Source of the DNA: Aureococcus anophagefferens
Lineage: Eukaryota > Sar > Pelagophyceae > Pelagomonadales > Pelagomonadaceae
Length of the DNA: 64,000 bases
NCBI RefSeq assembly: GCF_000186865.1
Contig: NW_008705562.1
Location: 3,389,904 to 3,453,903 of the forward strand
Reading direction: 5' to 3'
Below, in pieces: positions 8,501 to 17,065 of the stretch (positions are counted from its first letter, which is position 1; the number at the start of each line of letters is the position of its first letter). The notes beneath the pieces are model-generated. The model was not told where the DNA came from and ran no database searches. It saw nothing but the letters and a program-made list of their open reading frames with translations. A program made the translations under genes and the position numbers.

Positions 8501-10542
8501 ACGGGGTGGCCGCTGGAGAGCATGGCCTCGTAGAACGCGGCGCGCTCCGAGGACGCGCGGCGCCGCTCCGCGCGCGCGGCGACCGCGTCGTCGTCGCGCG
8601 CGACGGCGAAGGCGAGCGCCTCGACCTGCGCCTGGCCCGCCTGGAGCCGGTCGAGGCTCCCGTTGGCCGCGACGAGGGCGGCGCCCACGACGGCGGCGAG
8701 GTAGCCGAAGACGGCGACGTCGTCCGCCGCCAAGGACGTGTCGCGGACCAGCGCCGGCGCCGCGGCCGCGAGCCCCCAGAGCGCCGCGGCGGCGGCGAAG
8801 GCCGCGGCGCCCGACGACGACGCCGCCGCCGCCTCGACGTCGCGCCGCGCCGCGAGGCGCGCGCCGTAGGCGACGTTGAACGCGGCGACGCGGCCGTCGC
8901 CGAGCCGCAGCGTCGACGCCTGGCGCCGGTCCGCCGCGAGGCCACCCGCGAGGCGCCGCGCGTCGTCGCGCCGGTCCCGGTAGACCGCGGCGAGGCGCGG
9001 CCGGTTTGCGCAGGCGCGGCCGGCGGCCGCCAGCGCGACGACGGCGGCCCAGATCGCGGGGAACGCGTAGGGCTGTCGCGGAGCGAGCGCCGCCGAGCAC
9101 AGCGGCGCCGCGACCACGAAGGCGAGCGCCTGGGCGAGGTCGAAGACGGACCGCCAGGCGTTGGCCACGAGGGGCTCCACGTCGTCGAGCAGCCGCGCGA
9201 GCCTCCGCCGCGCGCCGTCGGCGTCGCGCGCGTCGAGGTAGTCGCCGTCGGCGAGCGACCGCGCGAGCTTCACGGAAAAGGCCCGCTCCAGGGCGCCCTC
9301 GCCCCGGGGCGCCCGGTAGCAGCGCTCGAGGAGCGCCGTGCCCAACAGGCCCAGGGCGCCGTAGAAGCGCGCCTGGGCCGGCCCGTCGCCGTCGTCGGCC
9401 AGCGCGAGGAGGCAGCGCCGGACCGCGAAGGGCGCGAAGCCGCACGCGAAGACCGCGCCGAGAAACGCGCCGACGCAGGCCTCGCCCAGGGGCCGCCGGA
9501 AGCCGCCGGGCACCGCCGCCGCGAGGTCTTCGCTCAGCGCCTCGTAGAAGGCCCGGAGCAGCCAGAGGAACGGCGACGAGCCGTCGGCGCGCGAGCCCGC
9601 GATCTCGTCGCGGCCCCGGGGGAACGCGTCGTCGCTGAGGATCGTCACGCGGCACGTCGTCCAGTGCTGGAGGTCGAAGGTGCTCCGGCCGCAGCCGTCG
9701 ATGACGAGGTAGAAGGACGCGGGCCCGTCCCACGTCGACCGCGTCGCCGCGGGATCGACGGCGACGCGCGCGGCGTGCTGGCCCTTGCGGAAGCGCACGG
9801 GCTCGCGCCGAATGGCCGCGAAGTGGACGCCGCTCCGCGCGGCGCAGAGGTCGTCGCGCGAGCTCACGAAGACCTCGCAGGGCTTGGCCGCGTCGCGCCG
9901 GAGCAGGAGCACGGTCCGCTCGTCGTCCGGCGCGTACTTGTCGACGTGGAAGTGCTTGGACGCGAAGACGACGCCGCCCGGCGCGTGCTCGCGCGCGAGC
10001 TCCGCCCGCGTCATGGCCGCCTCGCCGCCCTGCCAGAGCGGCGAGATCTTCGTCGGGCTCCGCGGCGACGCGGGCGCGCCCAAACCCGCGGTGAGCGCTC
10101 CCAGGCCCGCGCTCTCGTAGTGGCCGAAGGCGTCGAGCTCCTCGCGGGCGAGCGCGCGGAGCGGCCCCGCGGCGTCGCGCCCGAAGGCGTCGACGACGCC
10201 CCGCACGTCGCCGTAGTTGACCGCGGGCGCCTCTGTGACGGCGTCCTCGACGGCGCCCAGCGCGGCGAGAATCGGGTCCCTCGTTTCGGCCTTGGGCTTC
10301 TTCCTCGGCCGTCGCGCCGCCGCCCGGCGCAGCGCCCGCGCGCGGGCCGCGGACCGCAGGCGCTCGGACCAGTCGCTCGCGACGAGCGCCGCGGCGATGA
10401 GCGCGACGCCCAGCCCGGCGACGGCGACCGTCGCCACGAAGCGCACGAACGGCGACGCCGGCACGAGGTGCCCGGCCCGCGAGAAGAGGCGGTCGTCGCC
10501 GTAGTCGTCCGCGTCCAGCACGACCGTGTAATTATGGCTCAT
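5521..10542 (-). CDS. Degenerate ABC-transporter-like protein with seven C2HC finger repeats
   Basis: 1673 residues from the ATG at 10542. The N-terminus has a hydrophobic segment (~30-55); more hydrophobic helices between ~350 and 640 look like an ABC exporter membrane domain. Residues ~705-890 follow an ABCC-type nucleotide-binding layout (LLWLLSG, VPEEPTLAYGPRLLDNLR, ANPDIVVLETR). The Walker A position reads PAPEGHARARDT instead of GxxGxGKS/T and there is no LSGG signature, so ATP hydrolysis is unlikely. The C-terminal half holds seven copies of C-x3-C-G-F-x9-H-E-x2-C near residues 952, 1068, 1292, 1325, 1416, 1449 and 1536, separated by acidic or Pro-rich linkers. Three short basic repeats (R/K-M-R/K-P-S/G-x-Y/F-x-P) lie between fingers 2 and 3. 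The tail is Lys-rich. I do not know a described family with this architecture. Confidence 0.7.
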   Translation of the reverse strand: MSHNYTVVLDADDYGDDRLFSRAGHLVPASPFVRFVATVAVAGLGVALIAAALVASDWSERLRSAARARALRRAAARRPRKKPKAETRDPILAALGAVEDAVTEAPAVNYGDVRGVVDAFGRDAAGPLRALAREELDAFGHYESAGLGALTAGLGAPASPRSPTKISPLWQGGEAAMTRAELAREHAPGGVVFASKHFHVDKYAPDDERTVLLLRRDAAKPCEVFVSSRDDLCAARSGVHFAAIRREPVRFRKGQHAARVAVDPAATRSTWDGPASFYLVIDGCGRSTFDLQHWTTCRVTILSDDAFPRGRDEIAGSRADGSSPFLWLLRAFYEALSEDLAAAVPGGFRRPLGEACVGAFLGAVFACGFAPFAVRRCLLALADDGDGPAQARFYGALGLLGTALLERCYRAPRGEGALERAFSVKLARSLADGDYLDARDADGARRRLARLLDDVEPLVANAWRSVFDLAQALAFVVAAPLCSAALAPRQPYAFPAIWAAVVALAAAGRACANRPRLAAVYRDRRDDARRLAGGLAADRRQASTLRLGDGRVAAFNVAYGARLAARRDVEAAAASSSGAAAFAAAAALWGLAAAAPALVRDTSLAADDVAVFGYLAAVVGAALVAANGSLDRLQAGQAQVEALAFAVARDDDAVAARAERRRASSERAAFYEAMLSSGHPVHLICDAIHLSACTGLRVPKKWGRFDAALAGDAGLVRCDFSIPLDGRVFGLPAPEGHARARDTALLWLLSGAVRPREGAVHLPPEASAVLVPEEPTLAYGPRLLDNLRAACGDALTSGLEDALVFDVCEALGMRRSLLTAAAAADAATLTDEDAAAFAVAAALLANPDIVVLETRCVSHKLLEGLKRYVDGDLLPHAPHSLRAAGASRAAFVRVPKDLTFAVDACLVFDDGGDNEASPGRASRPTALRLVPTRRASVVGSEALATPVAGQTTYVCERGCGFAGSFEACGAHEAACLYTGPPVATPPPGYRKSLYRPPTPLPTPTPSVGEPSARSSCPSEGAPSPRSASPEADAAGGDAPADLPAEPVEAPPDEGAGGAVFAPVDGVEFYYCDKGCGFKGAFAEVAAHEEDCDYDDDASGGDDDDGGDDDSVVMSPADRKKALARFEQAGQEQQRASQLAAAATKASFSKGDDGDKAKLRISLGKSPKPAAKSPAGSPGARTFRMRPSTYSPAGGARSMAPASSTAASPSRLGGRTFKMKPSTYAPGGAAKGAAGAAARDKMKKMTLRMKPGDFGPRKPSPKIVAIDEESPVETPRTEAYGASSPAPVDGVETYNCDRGCGFRGTFDECVAHEATCAGAPPAGGVQTYYCERGCGFAGDFAEVTAHELGCAFGAAQPEVSAGAVTAPVPARCEHAPSAPWRPAGDSTKCPVVPPLANLPAGGDGAAPAGGDGAETGAYMCERGCGFEGGLDAVTAHEASCAYEPGAAEEAFSCERKCGFSGTYEACVAHEARCTFGDPPPAAVEEGGRESSPAPRGRDAKPEAPPAAAEEPEPEAEPEPEAEPEPEPEPEAEAEELYECQNFCGFRGNFDACVAHEAQCTFSKDAEAPDAEAPDAEAPDAEAPDVEAPDVEAPRADVETPAKAAMPTRAAPPAPDAAAATPPPRRLAPLGGDAEGGAATPADDVEAAKQRLALRRQQSLERSAKKKRKVRKKKG

Positions 10543-10759
10543 GGTACCACGTTATTCCACCATTCCCATGGAGAGCGCGTTTAGTCTGGGCAACCCACTT
10601 TGCGTATCTGGCAATATCTCGCTCATGAGTTTCATGAACTAGTCCAAGATTGAGAGACGAAGTGAGAGACGATTCAATGTCGACCTGCGCGAAGCGCATG
10701 GTTCTTGATGGTTGGGACCGGTCGGGACTTTGGTCGGGCGCGTGCGGCGCTGCATCGCG

Positions 10760-10855
10760 CCGCGGAAAAGACCCAGAAATTACACGGCCCGGTTCAGGCG
10801 CGCCTCCCCGCGGAAAAGACCCCGAAGTTACACGACCCGGTTCAGGCGCGCCTCC
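10760..10855. repeat. 48-bp tandem duplication at the end of the ABCG gene
   Basis: Units at 10760-10807 and 10808-10855 differ at only a few positions. Both contain GGTTCAGGCGCGCCTCC. The inner copy encodes the last residues of the ABCG protein (EARLNRVV and stop); the outer copy is 3' of the stop. The rest of the 285-bp gap to the next gene (10543-10827) shows nothing I recognise. Confidence 0.85.
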
Positions 10856-13800
10856 CCCAACAGGGACGAGGCCTCGCCCGGCCGGCGCGCCGTCGGCCGC
10901 GCGACGACGTCGCTGAGCTGGACCGCCGCGCCGCCGCCGCTCGGCCCCTTGGCGCCCCGGCAGCGCCGCAGCCCCCCCCGCGCCGCGGCGTAGGCGTCGA
11001 GGAGCGCGTGGTGCGGCGACCGGAGCCCCATGCGGTCCCGGTTCGCGCATTTCAGCGCCAACAGCGCGACGAGGCGGAAGAGGACGCCGAGCAGCACCAA
11101 CACGGCGCAGTTGAGCGCCGCGGACTTGGCGACGTAGTCGTAGAGCAGCAGCCCCATGAGCGCGCTCTCGGCGCGGGGCCGGTTGTAGAAGGCCGGGGGC
11201 ATGCGCCAGGCCGTCGACAGCGCCGAGATCTCCGCCGCGTAGAGCGCCTCCACCAACCAGCGCGCGTAGGACCCCCAGACGACGGGCCGCGCGGCGGGCC
11301 CGAGCTTCCTCAGCTCGCCTAAACGCGGCGCGACGCCGCTGAACATGGCCGCGACGACCAGGAAGCTCACGCTCGACAGCTGCGCCGACTTGGGCTCCTG
11401 CGCGACGTTCGCGACCTGGGCGGGAAACGAGAGATTCAACGTCGCTTCAACGTGAGTGTTTCGCGCGCGCGCGTTCCGGAAACAGCATCCACGCTTCGAA
11501 ACCGTTCCGAGAGATGATCGTTCGTCCAAAAATCAGCCGAAACGAGTGGAAAACGGCCGAGATCGGAGCCGTTGAAGTTGGGAATGTCGCCCTCTTGTGC
11601 CGCCCCGTGCGCGACGTGCGCGGCGCCGCTCGCCGCGAGGGCCGCGCCGAAGCAGGGCGCGAAGTAGCGCGCGAAGGCGCAGCGCGGGCTCGCCGTCGGG
11701 AACCACGTCGACAGGAAGGCCAGCGTCAGCAGCGCGAGGCGCGGCAGCTCGACGAGGCACGTCGCCGCAAACATGGGCGTCGCGCCCAGCCCCATGCCGC
11801 CGAGGTTCGGCGCGAGCTCCCGCCAGAGCGCCTGGCGCGTCGTCCCGAAGGTCCGCGCGCTCGACAGGGCGATCGTGCCGCCGAGGCTCAGCTGGAGGAT
11901 GAAGGCCACCTGCTGCGAGTCGCCGAACTCGAAGTGCGGGTACAGCGCGCCGAGGAACGCGCCCGCGGCGAGCTGCACGGAGACCTCGAAGACGAACTCG
12001 GAAGGCGCCCGCGTGAGCGCGAGCACCGCGCGGGGCACGTGGAGCAGGAACTGGTCCCGGGCGCCCGGGGCTTCGACGGACCGCGACGCCGCCGCGAGCG
12101 CCGCGGCCGTCGCCGCGGCCGTTGCTGGTTGTGGCCGTGCCGCACGTTTCACAGACACCACAGCCGCGCCGTCGAAGCCGCCGTGGCAGACGCACTCGAG
12201 GACGTAGTCCGGCGGCGCGTCGCCGGGGTCGCGGACGCAGAAGGCGCCGCAGGCGCGCTCGAACGCGGCCGCCGCCGCGGCCGCCGCGCCGACGTACGCG
12301 ACGCGCCCCGCGGCCGCGAAGATGATCGCGTCGTCGACCGAGCGCCACATGCGCGCGCTGGGCTGGTGGAGCACGGCGGCGACGCAGACGCCCCGCGCCG
12401 CCGCGTTCTTCAGCGCCAACAGCACCGCGTCGGCCGTCGACGCGTCCAAACCGGACGTCGGCTCGTCGAGGACGAGGACGGACGGGTCCGCGACGAGCTC
12501 CACGGCGACGGACGCGCGCTTCCGCTGGCCGCCGCTCAGGCCCCGGCGCCGCGCGTCGCCGGCGACGCCGACGTAGGCGTCGCGCTCGCCGTAGAGGCCG
12601 AGCTCGCGGAGCACGAGCGCGACGCGCCGCTCGCGGCGCCGCGCGGCCGCGGCGCGCGACTCGCCCGCGGGCACGCGCTCGCGGCGCTCGCGGATCGCCG
12701 CGTAGAAGCGCACGAGCTCGCGCACCGTGAGCCAGCCCAGGAGCGAGTGCTCGTCCTGGGGCACGGCGCCGACGAGCGCGGGCGACACGTCGCGCGGCGC
12801 CAGGCCGTTCAGGGCGACGCCGCCGGCCACGGCCGCGCCGGCCGCGGGCACGCGGCCGACGACGAGGTCGAGGAGCGTCGACTTGCCCGCGCCCGACGGC
12901 CCCAGGATCGCCGTGACGCGGCCCGCGCGGAACGCGCCGGTCGCGCCGTCGACGGCGACGCGGCCGCCGGGCAACACGACCGTGACGTCCGCGAACTCGA
13001 CGTCGACGACCGGCGCCGCCCTCGGCAGCGCCTCCTCGTCGAAGGCGCCCAGCGGCGACGCGCGGTGGTCCGACCGCCGCGGCGCGAACGGCCGCGCGAG
13101 CTCGATCAAATCCGCGAGCGCGTCGTCCAATCGCCGCAGCATGCGCTCCCTCGCCAGACTCGCCACGTAGTAGCCCGCGGTCAATAGGATCCCCGCGGCC
13201 CACAAAAAGGCGCTGAACCAGCGCCGGTACCGCGGCCGGTCGAGGCCGCCTCTGCGGCAGTCGCCGAACCACGGGCACTTCGTCGGCCGGTCGCTTCCGA
13301 GCGCGCAGAAGTGGCGCGGCGGGCACCGCTCGATCTCGACGGGCGTGCGGCAGTAGTAGCCCGTCGGGCAGAGCGTCAGGTGCGCCGCGCCGGGGCACCT
13401 GCCCGTCTCCGGCGACCGCGGCTCCGTCGCCGCGGCGCCGCGCGGGTAGCCGCAGAGCGCCGGGTCGTCGCGGCCCGGGTCGCGCGCGCTCGCGACGACG
13501 CCGGAGAGCGGCCGCGACGCGTTGCACATGGCGCCGCGCGCGCAGAGCACGAAGCACGTCTGGCCGTTGGGGCAGAACGTGCCGTCGGGGCACGTCCGCG
13601 CGAGCCCCGCGTCGTCGGCGTAGTAGCCGCCGCGGCACGCGCCGGGCTCCGCGGGCGCCGCGCCCCCGCAGGCCGCCGGGTCCGACCGCTTCGCGACGAT
13701 GTCCTCGAACTCGCGCGCGCCGCAGTGGCGCTTGAGCAGCCGCCCCGCGGCCGCGGCGTCGAGGCTCGACGTCCACGCGCCGTACGCGAGCATGAAGAGC

Positions 13801-14144
13801 GCCGCGAAGTCGCTGTCGTCCGCGGCCCGGCCGCCGTCGTCGCTCTGGCGCGGCGCGCGCCAGCGGCGGATCAACGCCTCGGCGACGGACTCGTCGCTGT
13901 CGCCGAGCGCGAGCGGCGACTTGGACCGCTCGCTGTCGGGCAGCTCGAGCGTGTACCACACGAACGCCGCCGGGTCCGCGCGCAGCGCGTCGAGCGACGC
14001 CTGCTGGTCCGCGCCGAGCTGGAAGCGCGCGTCGACGACCCAGAAGGCGCCGTAGAGGCAGAGGTAGACGCCGACGTAGAACGCGAGCCAGCGCAGCGTC
14101 GCGCGCAGGCGCGGGCAGCGTTGTTTCGCGGGTGTCGCGTCCAT
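10828..14144 (-). CDS. ABCG (White/WBC-type) half-transporter with Cys-rich N-terminal domain, two exons
   Basis: Exons 14144-11616 and 11415-10828 join to 1038 residues. The order is an N-terminal membrane segment (~15-38), a luminal Cys-rich region (~130-300, repeated CPxGxxC blocks such as TCPDGTFCPNGQTC and LCPTGYYCRTP), a second membrane segment (~320-340), then the ATPase: Walker A GPSGAGKSTLLDL (~413), Q-loop PQDEHS, signature LSGGQRKRASVA (~537), Walker B VLVLDEPTSGLD (~558) and H-loop VLHQPS. An ABC2-type membrane domain follows from ~690. The Cys-rich N-terminus matches the plant ABCG24/28-type subgroup. ABCG half-transporters dimerise and export lipids or other hydrophobic compounds; the substrate here is unknown. 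The intron lies inside the membrane domain, and joining restores SGAAHVANVAQEPKSAQL. Confidence 0.88.
11416..11615 (-). mobile_element. Introner-type intron, family A, in the ABCG gene (200 bp, GT-AG)
   Basis: In the gene's sense the intron starts GTCGCG at 11615 and ends CCCAG at 11416; GTCGCG is repeated at the start of the next exon, so the 5' splice GT comes from the duplicated target. Removing it keeps the frame (phase 0). Its interior matches the 200-bp intron at 38863-39062 over nearly its whole length, including AATTCCCAACTTCAA-like, CACTCGTTTCGGCTGATTTT and CTCACGTTGAAGCGACGTTG blocks. Both copies lie in the same orientation relative to their host genes. Confidence 0.85.
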
Positions 14145-14344
14145 GGCTGCAGTTTTAGCGTGCGCCGCGCGTCCCAATCGCTTCCTTGGGTGATGCGCTC
14201 TGCTCGGCGCGTCTCTTCGATCGATTCCGATGCGCGCGGTGCGGTTTTGTCGGGCTAATGCACGCGCATCGCAAAAGAGAGCGAGTAGGGTTGCAGTCGG
14301 TGTGGCAAACCAAAAGAATCGCTGATCAGAATCTTGTGGCAGCC

Positions 14345-15519
14345 ATGGCTGGTGCTTTGCTCCTCCTCTTCGCGCTGCAAAGCAGCGCGCTGCTGCCGCC
14401 GCGCACCTCTCCACGGCACGCGGCGCCGCTGCGCGCCGTGTCCTTCTCGGCGCCGCTCGTCGACGACGGCTACGCATCTGCATCAGCATCGCGACCCGCG
14501 CTGCTCGTCTACCTGCCGGGCTTCGACGGCAACGCGCTGGCGCCCTTCCTGCAGTGGCCGGCGCTGCACGACGCGGGCTTCGACGTGCGCTGCGCGGCCG
14601 TCGGCGCGGCCGACCGGTCGACGTTCGAGGACCTCGCGGCGGCCTGCGCGGCCTACGTGGACGCGGAGCGCCGCGGCCGGCCGGCGCTGCTCGTCGGCGA
14701 GAGCTTCGGCGGCGCGCTCGCCGTCGCCGTCGCGGGCCGCGCGGCCGTCGACGGCGTCGTATTAGTGAATCCCGCGACGTGCTACGGCCGGTCGAACCTC
14801 GCCCGCGACGCGCCGCGCGTCGCGAAACTGCCCGCGCTGCTCTACCCATTTGGTTTGATCTCTCTGCTGCCGCTATTCGTCGACAAACACGGCCTGCCCC
14901 AGCGTCGAGCGACGGCCGGGAAACGAGAAACAGTCCGACCCCGTCGCCCTCGGTAGGCCTGCCCGCGCTCGTCGAGATCGTGTCGTCGCGGCGCCTGCCC
15001 TGCGTCATCGACACGCCGAGGCGCGAGGCCTACCAGGGGAGGATCGCGACGACGCTCCCCGGGCGGCTCCCCTTCATGCCGCGGGGAACGCTCGATTGGC
15101 GCCTGCGCGAGTGGCTCGACGTCGCCGCGCGCGTGGACGTCGACGGCCTGTCCCTCCCGACCCTCGTGGTCTACGGCGACGACGACCGGACGCTCCCGAG
15201 CGCCGACGAGGCCGCGCGCGTCGTCGCCGCGCTGGCGAGCCGCGGCGTCCGCGCGGCCGCGCACCGCGTGCCCGGCGCGGGCCACGCGGGCACGCTCGGC
15301 AGCCGCGTGGACCTCCGCGCGGCCGTCGCGGCGTTCTTCGGCGCCGTCGGCGACACGCCGCTCGCGGAAATCGTCGCCGACGAGCAGAGGGAAATGAGAG
15401 CCGACGCGCAAGAACCCGGCGAGGACTCGGCCTGCTTCGGCCTCTTCCCGCGGGCGCACGCGAGCGTGGACCCGCGGCGCTACTACGCGCCGGAGTTCGA
15501 CGCGCGGGCCGTAAGGTAG
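14345..15519 (+). CDS. Phytyl-ester-synthase-like alpha/beta hydrolase, probably plastid, two exons
   Basis: Exons 14345-14891 and 14957-15519 give 369 residues. The N-terminus MAGALLLLFALQSSALLPPR is a signal peptide followed by an Arg/Pro-rich stretch, consistent with a bipartite plastid presequence. The hydrolase core shows YLPGFDGNA, FDVRC, the nucleophile elbow LVGESFGGALA, LVNPATCYGRS and, in exon 2, LPTLVVYGDDDRTLPS (acid residue) and VPGAGHAGTL (His). This follows the hydrolase half of plant PES1/PES2 (phytyl ester and triacylglycerol synthesis from chlorophyll phytol). The acyltransferase half usual in plants is absent. The first exon reads into a stop at 14956 if unspliced, which supports the intron. 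Confidence 0.75.
14892..14956 (+). mobile_element. Short introner-like intron, family C (65 bp, GC-AG)
   Basis: GGCCTGCCC is duplicated at 14891-14899 and 14956-14964. Splicing at GC (14892) and AG (14956) restores K-H-G-L-P-A-L-V in frame. After the duplication the interior starts AGCGTC, contains GCCGGGAAACGAGA and ends CTCGGTAG, as does the intron at 46542-46629. A GT at 14904 would also keep frame but leaves only 53 bp. Confidence 0.65.
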
Positions 15520-15596
15520 GCGCCTCGGCGCTCTCGGAGTGCGGCCGGAGGCACGAGGGCTCGCCGCCGCCCCGAAGCAACGCGAGGTAGGCGCCG

Positions 15597-16853
15597 TTAC
15601 AGGTCCGCGGCGTCGGTCACGCGCTCCCGGTAGGGCTTGCCCCGGTAGCGCGAGTGGAGGTGGGGGTGGTCGAAGCGGCCCCAGTTCTCGAAGCGGTCCC
15701 AGGGCTCGTCCGGCGACACGCCGAGGCGGTGCCACATCGTGAGCGTGGACTTGTTGCCCGCCGCGACGGGGCACGCGGCGTGCGTCGTGTCGCGCGCGCC
15801 GTTGGCGTAGGAGAAGAAGAGCAGGTCGCCGCGCTTCGGCGCGAAGCGGAGGCCGCTGGTCCCCGTGAAGACCGTGGACCCGCCGCTCGCCGGCGCGTCG
15901 CAGTACACGAGCGTCGTCGCGACGCGCTTGCCGCGTTTCCCGCCGGCGCCGTCGCTGTGGGGCTTGTACTCGTAGCCCGCGCGGTAGAAGAGGAAGTTGA
16001 TGGGCTCCTGCGCCTCGTAGGGGATGGTCTCGCCCAGGAGCTCGGACGCGAGCTCCACCGTCTTCGCGGCGACGCGCGTCGCCGGCGCGTCGTCCGCGGC
16101 CCAGTCCACGTAGAGGTTCGTCGACAGCGTCTCGCGCGCGTCGCTGAAGGACGTCTTGCCCGCGCCGCCGCCGACGTGCGCGCGGCCGAGGTTCGCGATG
16201 GCCGGCGTCGTCGATAGGACGGCGGCGCACTCCGCCTCGGTCAGGAAGCCGCGCGCGGCGGCGACGAACGGCGCCTCCCGCAGCACGTCGACGTCCTGGC
16301 CCGGGCTCGCCTCGCTCGGGAAAGTTCTCAAAGCCGCCGCGGGCCGCCGCCGCTCGCAGAGCCGCCAGTAGTGTTCGTCGCTCCAGAGGTCGCGCCACGC
16401 GCGCGGCGCGGCTTCGCGGTCGAGGCCGCCGTAGGCGAGCTCGAAGACGCAGGCCTCGAAGTCGTCGTAGACGCCGAGCTCGTGGGCGTCGCGGCTCGAC
16501 GCGCACTTGTGCGCCGCGCGCGACAGCTCGAGCTGGACGGCGTTCGCGTCGCCGACGTCGACCCACTCCGGGAAGACGCGCGCGGCGCCGTAGCCGTCGC
16601 CGTCGACGGCCGCGGAGACGTGGCCGCAGGCGACGCGCGCCGGCACGGCGAAGGCCGATATCGTGGCGGCGCGGCCGGCGCCGACGCGCACGGCCGGGTG
16701 CTCGCAGTCGATGGCGGCGTCGCCGAGGTTTTCCAGTATAAGGACGATGGACTTTTGCTGCGACGGCAGTCTCTCTCTCTTCTGCGCGCCGCGCAGCTGC
16801 GCGGCGCAAACGGCGCTCGCGACGACGACGAGGCGGAGCCGCGCCGCGATCAT
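15597..16853 (-). CDS. Prolyl 4-hydroxylase-type 2-oxoglutarate/Fe(II) dioxygenase, secretory
   Basis: 418 residues with an N-terminal signal peptide (MIAARLRLVVVASAVCAAQL). The C-terminal half is a P4H catalytic domain: GFLTEAECAAVLS opens it, YEYKPHSDGAGG carries the iron-binding H-x-D, and HAACPVAAGNKSTLTMWHR carries the distal His and the Lys that binds 2-oxoglutarate. The stretch STNLYVDW and the FLFYRAGY strand also fit. Algal P4Hs hydroxylate prolines in wall and secreted glycoproteins in the ER. The N-terminal ~170 residues include a FEACVFELAYGGLDREAAPRAW region that I do not assign. It is divergent from the Cys-rich membrane protein gene with a 212-bp shared promoter. Confidence 0.85.
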   Translation of the reverse strand: MIAARLRLVVVASAVCAAQLRGAQKRERLPSQQKSIVLILENLGDAAIDCEHPAVRVGAGRAATISAFAVPARVACGHVSAAVDGDGYGAARVFPEWVDVGDANAVQLELSRAAHKCASSRDAHELGVYDDFEACVFELAYGGLDREAAPRAWRDLWSDEHYWRLCERRRPAAALRTFPSEASPGQDVDVLREAPFVAAARGFLTEAECAAVLSTTPAIANLGRAHVGGGAGKTSFSDARETLSTNLYVDWAADDAPATRVAAKTVELASELLGETIPYEAQEPINFLFYRAGYEYKPHSDGAGGKRGKRVATTLVYCDAPASGGSTVFTGTSGLRFAPKRGDLLFFSYANGARDTTHAACPVAAGNKSTLTMWHRLGVSPDEPWDRFENWGRFDHPHLHSRYRGKPYRERVTDAADL

Positions 16854-17065
16854 TCGCGAAGTTGTTCGCTCTTACCTGCACGGCGGCTGCGCTTCAGGTC
16901 GCATCGCATCTATGTGGGCGCGCCATCGAGTTGCGCCAGAGGCCAGCAGTGCACTGCTCTGTGCGTTCAACGAGCTCTTGCTAAAATCGAGAAGACCGCA
17001 GCCCCAATCGCATCAGCCCCCGTGCGCGGCGACACCCGCGTCTGGGAAGACTCCCCCAGAGCCCG

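Noticed and set aside
5881..10584. 1567-codon plus-strand open frame opposite the ABC/finger gene
   Set aside because: Arg/Gly/Val-rich composition with no motifs; a by-product of high GC on the antisense strand. The minus-strand frame has clear repeats and domains.
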